A stretch of 13,262 nucleotides of DNA. Source: Cyanobacteriota bacterium (GTDB lineage Bacteria > Cyanobacteriota > Cyanobacteriia > SKYG9). The stretch lies in NCBI GenBank assembly GCA_025054735.1, contig JANWZG010000053.1, forward strand, positions 1 through 13,262, in the 5' to 3' direction. The notes under the pieces were generated by a model that made no database searches, was not told where the DNA came from, and worked only from the letters and a program-made list of their open reading frames with translations. The position numbers were made by a program, and so were the translations under genes. This document shows, one piece after another, positions 1 through 5,837 of the stretch. The number at the start of each line of letters is the position of its first letter. Within the stretch, counting starts at the first letter, position 1.

Positions 1-244
1 GCAAGACAGACAGGGTAGCCACGATCGCGTCGGCGCTGGCTTGGGTGGAGCGTCGTCGCCAAAAGTCAGGTGAAGCTATCACAGCAAGCACTAGGTAGAA
101 AATAGTCAAAAATGTGCCTACACCAATGAGCGCCACGGGAACTACACCCCAACTGCCAGAGATAGCGCCAGCAGAAACACCCATGGCTACTAAACTAGGG
201 CCAATCCAGACCACAAATCGGGAATACTTGATTACCACGTCCAT
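1..244 (-). CDS. GldG-like ABC transporter auxiliary protein, N-terminal part (cut by window edge)
   Basis: The ATG at 244 opens a frame that stays open to the left edge, giving 81 codons of a larger protein. The visible part begins MDVVIKYSRFVVWIGPSLV and holds two hydrophobic segments, about residues 9-30 and 33-58, followed by a basic stretch (FWRRRSTQAS) and the start of a third hydrophobic run. This layout and the wording around SRFVVWIGPSL and RSTQASADAIVATLSVL match the N-terminus of cyanobacterial GldG-family proteins, which in full carry a large soluble domain after the membrane segments. The gene lies 13 bases behind the ABC-2 permease and has a near-perfect Shine-Dalgarno, so the two should be co-translated as parts of one exporter complex in the cytoplasmic membrane. 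The substrate is unknown. The family call rests on the N-terminus and the neighbour only. Confidence 0.75.
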   Translation of the reverse strand, partial: MDVVIKYSRFVVWIGPSLVAMGVSAGAISGSWGVVPVALIGVGTFLTIFYLVLAVIASPDFWRRRSTQASADAIVATLSVL

Positions 245-251
245 GTTGTAA

Positions 252-259
252 CCCTCCTT
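252..259 (-). promoter_or_regulatory. Strong Shine-Dalgarno overlapping the upstream stop codon
   Basis: Read on the minus strand the bases are AAGGAGGG, seven bases before the ATG at 244. The first two A residues are also the last two bases of the TAA that ends the ABC permease. This is the best ribosome binding site in the window; it fixes the start of the GldG-like gene and suggests translational coupling with the permease. Confidence 0.8.
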
Positions 260-1040
260 ATGACCGCTGGAAGCGGAGTGCCTCGATCGACTGGGCGGTG
301 AGAAACACCCCTAGTACCATGTAGGTGCCAAACATCAGCAAGCTACTGGTATCCAAAATGCCCTGGAGCAGATTGGCATAGTGCTTTAGCAGGGACAAAT
401 GACGTAGAATTTCGCCAAGGCTGCCCGTTAACCCTTGGGCAACAATTTCCAGTACCCATAGACCAAATACTAGAGCGAAGCTAAGTACGCCAGCTAGGAG
501 GGTGCTACTGGTAAGAGAGGAGACAAACATCCCCAAGGACAGAGTGGCCGCTGCCATCAAAATTAGGGAGGCATAGCCTAACAGCATGACACCCGGTGGA
601 AACGGTGGAGTCGAAGCGAGGAGGACGATCGTTACATAGGTGTAAACAGGTACCAGCATGGTGACAAAAAACGTGACGACTCCCAATAGCTTGCCTAAGG
701 CCACTGCCCAGTTAGTGATTGGTGACGTTGCCAATAATTCTAAGGTGCCTTGCTTACGCTCCTCGGCATATAGCCCCATGGACAGGATGGGGAGGATGAA
801 CAGAGAGATGAACCCTGTAGTTCCCAAGAAATCCTGTAGAACCAGGGTAGGTACATCCACGGCTTGCCCCTGAAAGACTCCCTGTTGAGCAAAGGCAATG
901 TCTCGCTGTAAGATCCAGGCAAAAAAGATGCCTGTGAGTAGCCAAAAAACGCCTGCAATTCCATAGGCTAGGGGTGATGCAAAATAACTTTGCAATTCTT
1001 TCCGATAAATTGCTGTGATATTACCCATGATGATTTTCAT
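258..1040 (-). CDS. ABC-2 type transporter permease, GldF-like
   Basis: A 260-residue integral membrane protein with about six membrane segments (roughly 22-44, 74-92, 118-142, 150-175, 180-202, 233-252). Between segments two and three lies the ABC-2 permease coupling motif, EERKQGTLELLATSPITNW at residues 93-111, which in this family contacts the ATPase. It resembles GldF, the permease partner of GldG, and a GldG-like gene follows directly. The ATP-binding subunit expected beside such a permease is not present; ispG lies immediately upstream instead. I chose the ATG at 1040 (MKIIMGNI), since related cyanobacterial permeases begin with this segment. The frame is open further to a TTG at 1091, which abuts the ispG stop and would add 17 residues (MVLVNANEYLLTIGELP) that are not typical. 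A start at the Met four codons later (1028) is also possible. The transported substrate cannot be inferred. Confidence 0.88.
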   Translation of the reverse strand: MKIIMGNITAIYRKELQSYFASPLAYGIAGVFWLLTGIFFAWILQRDIAFAQQGVFQGQAVDVPTLVLQDFLGTTGFISLFILPILSMGLYAEERKQGTLELLATSPITNWAVALGKLLGVVTFFVTMLVPVYTYVTIVLLASTPPFPPGVMLLGYASLILMAAATLSLGMFVSSLTSSTLLAGVLSFALVFGLWVLEIVAQGLTGSLGEILRHLSLLKHYANLLQGILDTSSLLMFGTYMVLGVFLTAQSIEALRFQRS

Positions 1041-1091
1041 TGGAAGCTCGCCGATCGTCAGTAGATATTCGTTGGCATTGACAAGAACCAA

Positions 1092-2312
1092 TTAGGGATC
1101 AACCCAGCGACCATCAGCCTTGATCAAGTTAATCAATTCTTCTACGCCCTGATCTTCGGGCACGCGCTTAATTTCCTCGCGACCTCGATAGAGAGAAATA
1201 TACCCTGGAGTTTTACCCACGTATCCATAGTCAGCGTCAGCCATTTCGCCTGGGCCATTGACAATGCAACCCATGACAGCAATATCAAGACCAGTCAGGT
1301 GTTTAGTGGCCTCTCGAACTTTGTGCAACACTTCTTCTAGGTTGAACAGGGTACGTCCACAGGATGGACAGGCAACATACTCAACCATGGTTTTTCGCAG
1401 CCCTAAGGCCTGGAGAATCCCATAGCAGACAGGAATCTCGTTTTCTGGGGGTTCCGTTAGGGAAACGCGAATGGTATCACCAATGCCATCGGCCAGCAAG
1501 GTAGCGATCCCAGCAGTAGATTTGATGCGTCCATATTCACCATCCCCTGCTTCCGTTACGCCTAAATGCAGAGGATAGTCCATTCCCAATTCATCCATGC
1601 GCTTGACCATCAGGCGATAGGCTGCAATCATGACTGGGGTGCGAGAAGCCTTGAGGGAAATCACCAGGTTACGGAAATCGAGGGATTCACAGATGCGGAT
1701 GAACTCTAGGGCAGATTCCACCATGCCTTCGGGGGTATCACCGTAGGTGAACAGCATCCGCTCGGCTAGAGAGCCATGATTGACCCCAATTCGCATTGCC
1801 TTGCCTTGATCCCGTAGGAAAACCACTAAGGGTTCTAAAGTTTCGCGAATTTTCTCGCCAATCTCATCAAACTCAGCTTGGGTATAGCTGGTGCGATCGG
1901 CCTTGGGCTTTTCAAACACGTACAATCCAGGGTTAATCCGTACCTTGTCAACGTGCTTGGCAACTTCGAGCGCAATTTTCATGCCATTGTGGTGGACATC
2001 AGCTACTAGAGGCACTGGCTGGTAGGTTGCTGCTAGCTTAGCTTTGATCTCTGCCATGGCATGGGCATGGGCGAGGCTAGGCACAGTTACCCGCACAATT
2101 TCACAGCCAATCTCGTGTAGACGGCGAATGGCAGCAACAGAGCCATCAATATCCAAGGTGTCTTCGTTAATCATGGATTGAACAACAATAGGGTTGTTGC
2201 CGCCGATCGTTACTGAGCCGACCTGCACGGGGCGAGTTTTGCGGCGATGGATGATGGTATCAAACGCAGGCGACTGAGCGGTAGAAGCGGGGGGAGAGTC
2301 TAGAGTTTGCAT
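1092..2312 (-). CDS. ispG: 4-hydroxy-3-methylbut-2-en-1-yl diphosphate synthase (IspG/GcpE)
   Basis: IspG is the iron-sulfur enzyme of the MEP (non-mevalonate) isoprenoid pathway; it reductively opens 2-C-methyl-D-erythritol 2,4-cyclodiphosphate to HMBPP in the cytosol. In cyanobacteria this pathway supplies carotenoid, phytol and quinone side chains, and the enzyme is thought to take electrons from ferredoxin. The 406 residues are full length for the short bacterial form, with a TIM-barrel half opening RRKTRPVQVGSVTIGG and QSMINEDT, and a C-terminal reductase half. The three cluster ligands are visible as C315 and C318 in ACPSCGRTLFN and C349 in MGCIVNGPGE, with the conserved E356 in the same motif. 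The ATG at 2312 gives the usual cyanobacterial N-terminus MQTL. The Shine-Dalgarno is poor. The ABC permease follows 51 bases downstream, so read-through transcription into it is plausible. Confidence 0.98.
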   Translation of the reverse strand: MQTLDSPPASTAQSPAFDTIIHRRKTRPVQVGSVTIGGNNPIVVQSMINEDTLDIDGSVAAIRRLHEIGCEIVRVTVPSLAHAHAMAEIKAKLAATYQPVPLVADVHHNGMKIALEVAKHVDKVRINPGLYVFEKPKADRTSYTQAEFDEIGEKIRETLEPLVVFLRDQGKAMRIGVNHGSLAERMLFTYGDTPEGMVESALEFIRICESLDFRNLVISLKASRTPVMIAAYRLMVKRMDELGMDYPLHLGVTEAGDGEYGRIKSTAGIATLLADGIGDTIRVSLTEPPENEIPVCYGILQALGLRKTMVEYVACPSCGRTLFNLEEVLHKVREATKHLTGLDIAVMGCIVNGPGEMADADYGYVGKTPGYISLYRGREEIKRVPEDQGVEELINLIKADGRWVDP

Positions 2313-2355
2313 AGAATTTGCTTAGCTTACTCAACAGCAGGATAAAACAGTTCAA

Positions 2356-2383
2356 ATGGTAACGCTGCCTACAATTTTGTCAC
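2356..2383 (-). promoter_or_regulatory. Possible ispG promoter
   Basis: On the minus strand GTGACA (2383-2378) and TACCAT (2361-2356) stand 16 bases apart, matching the -35 and -10 consensus at five and four of six positions. It lies 44 bases before the ispG start in the only non-coding spacer upstream. The match is modest and could be chance. Confidence 0.2.
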
Positions 2384-2417
2384 ATTGTTCAGCTTGCCAT
2401 AGATTCAGCCTAGATAC

Positions 2418-2443
2418 ACGTCAGATTAATAGTCATCTGATGT
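2418..2443. other. Inverted repeat just behind the DUF948 gene
   Basis: TCAGAT (2421-2426) and ATCTGA (2435-2440) form a perfect 6-base stem around an 8-base loop, and two more pairs are possible outside one mismatch. It sits next to the stop codon of the DUF948 gene. There is no run of T behind it on either strand, so a classical intrinsic terminator is unlikely. A weak terminator, a processing site or a protein-binding site are possible. Confidence 0.35.
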
Positions 2444-2967
2444 TAACAGTCAACCGATGGAGTTCGCTGGGGCGCGGGATGACTGTCTTCGGCGGGTTTA
2501 GGTAGCTGACGACTCGGTGGAGTAGGATTGGCTGCATCTGCCACAGGACAATGCTGGTGGGTTAAAGAGCGCGATCGTCGGGATGCCCGGCGAGGTGATC
2601 TGCTCCGCACCAGACTATTCCAGGCTGCTCGTGCTCCTACCAAGAAGCTGCGCGTGGTAATTTGCAATCGTGAGGCTTGGCTACGAGCGGTCGTGAGGCC
2701 ATCATCAACGCGCTTTACAACTCGACCTGCATGTTGCACGCCTTGACTCACATCACCAGTCAAGTCACTAATTTCTAAGCCCGTTAGCCGAATGGCCTCT
2801 AGGGTGGGTGGTAATTCCCGCATTAATGTGTCAGCTAGTTTCTCTACACTGCGTGCTGCACGGGCTAACTCTAGCATCGTGGGCAAGGCAATCACTAAGA
2901 CTGCCGTGAGGCTGACAGCAACCAAGAGAATAGATAGTCCTAGAAAAAATAATGGATCTAGCAACAC
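2443..2967 (-). CDS. DUF948 family membrane-anchored protein (YtxG-like)
   Basis: A 174-residue protein with one N-terminal membrane segment (about residues 6-30, FFLGLSILLVAVSLTAVLVIALP) and a long amphipathic, probably coiled helix (32-110) containing ELPPTLEAIRLTGLEISDLTGDVSQGVQ, the hallmark of the DUF948 family. The family has no established biochemical role; in Bacillus the relative ytxG lies with ytxH in a general-stress operon. Here a YtxH-like gene lies 131 bases upstream on the same strand, so the association is kept but with the order reversed. The start is a GTG at 2967, chosen because it puts the membrane segment at the usual distance from the N-terminus; no good Shine-Dalgarno is visible. 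The last 50 residues are unusual: an arginine-serine stretch at 121-134 (RSRSPRRASRRSRS) followed by a proline-rich tail. Confidence 0.88.
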   Translation of the reverse strand: MLLDPLFFLGLSILLVAVSLTAVLVIALPTMLELARAARSVEKLADTLMRELPPTLEAIRLTGLEISDLTGDVSQGVQHAGRVVKRVDDGLTTARSQASRLQITTRSFLVGARAAWNSLVRSRSPRRASRRSRSLTHQHCPVADAANPTPPSRQLPKPAEDSHPAPQRTPSVDC

Positions 2968-3075
2968 GAGTCAGGCTTCAACGAGGGTGTTTGTAGTTGG
3001 GTGATCGGTTGGCAGTGATATTGCACTAGTTGCCTCGCTTGATGACTAGCTAATCGCTAATGGGTCACCATCTGA

Positions 3076-3111
3076 TCTGGTTACCTAGTACGGTCTGGTT
3101 ACCTAGTACGG
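3076..3111. repeat. Exact 18-base tandem duplication across a stop codon
   Basis: The unit TCTGGTTACCTAGTACGG occurs at 3076-3093 and again without a gap at 3094-3111. The second copy contains the TAA stop of the YtxH-like gene, and because 18 is a multiple of three the first copy carries a second in-frame stop. It looks like a recent slippage duplication. Confidence 0.97.
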
Positions 3112-3425
3112 TCACGATCGCGATTAGTTTCCGTAAGGGTATGGTGTTCGCGCAATCCAGCAGATAGGCCGACGGCGAGCGCGTCCTTGAGACGAGCTAG
3201 GGTATCGTCCCAGCGCCGCAGGGCCGACTCCGAGAGGCGATCAGCTTGTAATTGCACCGTAGTAGACAAATCTTCGGCTAGCTCTGGCAGAGCACTAGCT
3301 GATTTTCTCAAGAACTGACGAGTTTCACGACCGCTGCGAGGGGCAATGAGGAGTCCAGTGACTACCCCGATCGCGGTGCCTAGCAGCAAGCCGCCAATGA
3401 ATCCTCCTGACCGATTGTTTGACAT
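3099..3425 (-). CDS. YtxH domain membrane protein
   Basis: A small 108-residue protein with a glycine-rich membrane segment (about residues 8-28, FIGGLLLGTAIGVVTGLLIAP) leading directly into PRSGRETRQFLRKSA. The G-x-x-x-G pattern followed by AP-x-SG-x-ETR is diagnostic of the YtxH family (Gas vesicle protein GvpP-like/YtxH), single-pass proteins with a cytosolic helical tail and no defined function, often stress-related. Residues 45-90 form an amphipathic helix; the last residues are highly charged (TNRDRDRTR). The ATG at 3425 is preceded by GGGAG (3438-3434) with 8 bases of spacing, a good ribosome binding site. It follows the large CBM20/SGNH gene by 44 bases and precedes the DUF948 gene by 131, so the three are probably co-transcribed. 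Its stop codon lies in an 18-base tandem duplication that provides a second stop in frame. Confidence 0.9.
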   Translation of the reverse strand: MSNNRSGGFIGGLLLGTAIGVVTGLLIAPRSGRETRQFLRKSASALPELAEDLSTTVQLQADRLSESALRRWDDTLARLKDALAVGLSAGLREHHTLTETNRDRDRTR

Positions 3426-3469
3426 GGAGCTAACTCCCTATAGGCTATGTACCTAACCGTAAGTATAGG

Positions 3470-5710
3470 TCAAGGATTGGGGGGACACCAGAACAGGTTT
3501 TTACTGGATATGCCCAGGGAGTCGAGAATACCACGCATCACATCTGTGCAGTAGAGCCAGTAGCCTAAGTCGTTGTACATGCGATCGGGGTCGAAGTCCA
3601 AATCATAATGGATAACATTAGGGATTCCTTCATACTCCGTAGAGGGTTGAGGTGTTAACAGCAACAGGCTAAAGGGCTTACCCTGGCACTTGCTGGCTAA
3701 TTTTTCCATTAAGTCGATGACGGTGCCCCGATCGGAGAAGCCATTGCGCACAAACAACAACTTATCGGCATGGTCTAGCGTATACCAGAACCGAGCAGCA
3801 CGAGCTTGATAGCGCTTACGCATCCGCGCATGAACTGGACTCATGTCACGGATAGGATCTTCATGCTCTTCCACTTCATGGGCAAAGGAAAGCCCTGTCC
3901 ATTTGCTGTGGTAGATGCGCTTTTCATCTGCGTTATAGTGCAAAAACCTGGGGTTCCACATATCGTCAAAACCATGGGCAATCATGTCAGCCACGTCGCC
4001 CAGATTGGTTGTGCGTGTTAGGTCAAAGGGATAGGCTGGGCCATCGTACTCCATCTTGTACAGCAGCATTCGGGCAGCGCAGCGAGCACCTAGCGGCACG
4101 ATCGCCACTCGGCTAATATCCGACAGTTTGCAGACATAGCGGAGAAGTATTGAGGTCTTAGGAGGCACCTTGACTCGACTTTCTAGGCCACTGCTGCTAA
4201 TCATCATGGTGCGAAATGGCATCTCAGGCTGGAAGACATCCTCATACACGCCAGGAGGCATAGCCTTCAAGACACTGCGTACCTCTTGCCACATGGGATG
4301 AATGTTGAACTCATGGTCAGACTCATTAATCAGGCGGAGATGCTGGTCGTTTTCTTTCAGCATACCCAGGTGACCATCGTAGAAAAGCACCTGGGAATTA
4401 TCAGGTGAGAACAGATCGAAGGTGCTGGCGTAGCTAATGTCTGTGCCTGGAGGAATCTCAAGCAATGTTTCGATTTCGCCTTGCGCATTGACAGACAAGC
4501 AGGGCTGGAGGCCAGTCTGGGGATTTTTAGCAATATAGATACCCGGCACTAAGGAGGCATGATCCCGTAGGGCTAGCTGCAACTCTTGCCAATAGGCTGC
4601 AATCTTGTAGGTGTAGGGTGAGGTATTGATAATTCGTAATTGGTTTTCCTTGGGGTAGGCAATAACGCGAAAGCCGGCATCATCTGCATACACCTCGATG
4701 CTCTGCTCTGCTTGGAAGTGCTTCTGGGCAGCAGCCAGATCGTCTCTGGTCAGTTGGAATATGTGCAGGTCGATCGCTTCATACATGAGCCGATGACCAA
4801 TGGCATTAGGATGCGCTGGGTCAAAGGAGATGCCGCTACGCCAGTGACCATTGCCATCATCCAAGGCAGACAACCAGTTCAACAAGGGGACATCCCACGT
4901 CAGCATTCGTTGATGGGTATCCTTCAGCAGCCAATACTGCTCAGCGTTATAGTTGCCATGAGGGTATACCCCACCTAGAACAGGATAGGCTCCCAGTTCT
5001 CGTGTCATGCGGACTAGCCGCTGTAACCCACTCTCAAATCGCCGCTGGACGGCACGTCGCTCATGGGGAAGACAAGAGGCTAAACCTTCATTACCCAACG
5101 ACAGCGCAATAATAACGACATCGGGTTTTTCTGGTGCTACAACTGTGGGGAAGCGCTCGATCGTCCGTGTCACATTAGCGCCTAACTCCGACACATTCAC
5201 CAGGCTGTGTCCATAACGGTGGTGTAGAGACTCTGCCAACAGAGTTGCCCAGCCCTGCATTAGCCAAGCTTGATGACCTAGTGCCACAGAGCTGCCAATT
5301 ACTACAATCTTTAAGCCATCGCCGCGCTGTGACCATTGGGGTGGCGTAGGGTGTTCATCGAAGCCGTAGGGGTAGGGTTGTATGTAGCCAAACTCACCAT
5401 CATCCACAATAATAGAGCGGGATTGTTCACCTAAATCCCTAGGTAACCAACGGTTGGCACCCCATGCTTCCCATTGCACATCTCCATTGGCATCTAGACG
5501 AATGTACTTGTACTCAATTGGATGCTCATGATCTGAGGGCGATTGCTGGAACTTAATACCAGAGTCTGTTCGCCAAAGTGGATACTGTGCAGAAGTTGTT
5601 GTCAAGGGAACATAGTGGTTGACATCCCATGATCCCAGTTCTGGCGTTGAACCAACAATCCCAATAGATTCCCCCGGATTTGTGAATGCCTTGATCTGGA
5701 ATCGATACAT
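3470..5710 (-). CDS. Multidomain protein: CBM20, SGNH/GDSL hydrolase, duplicated module, DUF1796
   Basis: A 746-residue protein without signal peptide or membrane segment, so probably cytosolic. Residues 1-105 are a CBM20 starch/glycogen-binding fold (ESIGIVGSTPELGSWDV; ligand-type W28, W80 and NR at 86-87). Residues 132-320 are an SGNH hydrolase: block I GSS at 139-141 with S141 as likely nucleophile, G177, GN at 206-207, and the D297-x-x-H300 pair in DPAHPNAIGH. Residues 337-525 are two copies of a beta-rich module that I cannot name. Residues 532-746 match DUF1796, described as putative papain-like cysteine peptidase, with PLGARC (C544) and YPFD (560-563). The ATG at 5710 has AGGAGA five bases upstream. 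By family knowledge it may bind alpha-glucan and hydrolyse an ester; the substrate and the activity of the DUF1796 part are unknown. The YtxH-like gene follows after 44 bases. Confidence 0.82.
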   Translation of the reverse strand: MYRFQIKAFTNPGESIGIVGSTPELGSWDVNHYVPLTTTSAQYPLWRTDSGIKFQQSPSDHEHPIEYKYIRLDANGDVQWEAWGANRWLPRDLGEQSRSIIVDDGEFGYIQPYPYGFDEHPTPPQWSQRGDGLKIVVIGSSVALGHQAWLMQGWATLLAESLHHRYGHSLVNVSELGANVTRTIERFPTVVAPEKPDVVIIALSLGNEGLASCLPHERRAVQRRFESGLQRLVRMTRELGAYPVLGGVYPHGNYNAEQYWLLKDTHQRMLTWDVPLLNWLSALDDGNGHWRSGISFDPAHPNAIGHRLMYEAIDLHIFQLTRDDLAAAQKHFQAEQSIEVYADDAGFRVIAYPKENQLRIINTSPYTYKIAAYWQELQLALRDHASLVPGIYIAKNPQTGLQPCLSVNAQGEIETLLEIPPGTDISYASTFDLFSPDNSQVLFYDGHLGMLKENDQHLRLINESDHEFNIHPMWQEVRSVLKAMPPGVYEDVFQPEMPFRTMMISSSGLESRVKVPPKTSILLRYVCKLSDISRVAIVPLGARCAARMLLYKMEYDGPAYPFDLTRTTNLGDVADMIAHGFDDMWNPRFLHYNADEKRIYHSKWTGLSFAHEVEEHEDPIRDMSPVHARMRKRYQARAARFWYTLDHADKLLFVRNGFSDRGTVIDLMEKLASKCQGKPFSLLLLTPQPSTEYEGIPNVIHYDLDFDPDRMYNDLGYWLYCTDVMRGILDSLGISSKNLFWCPPNP

Positions 5711-5715
5711 TGGTG

Positions 5716-5721
5716 TCTCCT
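5716..5721 (-). promoter_or_regulatory. Ribosome binding site of the CBM20/SGNH gene
   Basis: AGGAGA on the minus strand ends five bases before the ATG at 5710, supporting that start and therefore an intact CBM20 domain at the very N-terminus without a signal peptide. Confidence 0.7.
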
Positions 5722-5837
5722 AAAACTTGCCTTGACCTTATCACACAGAGCAGTCATTGTCTGTCTTAGGCATAACCTTACAGGGGTTCTTGTTTGGAAA
5801 GACACGTTTCAAGGTAGTGATGGTGGTTGAATAATGG

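Noticed and set aside
1041..1091. Extension of the ABC permease to the TTG at 1091
   Set aside because: The extra 17 residues do not resemble the N-termini that I know for this family, and the ATG at 1040 places the first helix as usual. It remains possible.
4640..4978. A 112-codon plus-strand frame inside the CBM20/SGNH gene
   Set aside because: It lies wholly antisense to conserved SGNH residues and the first repeated module, with no ribosome binding site and no recognisable family.
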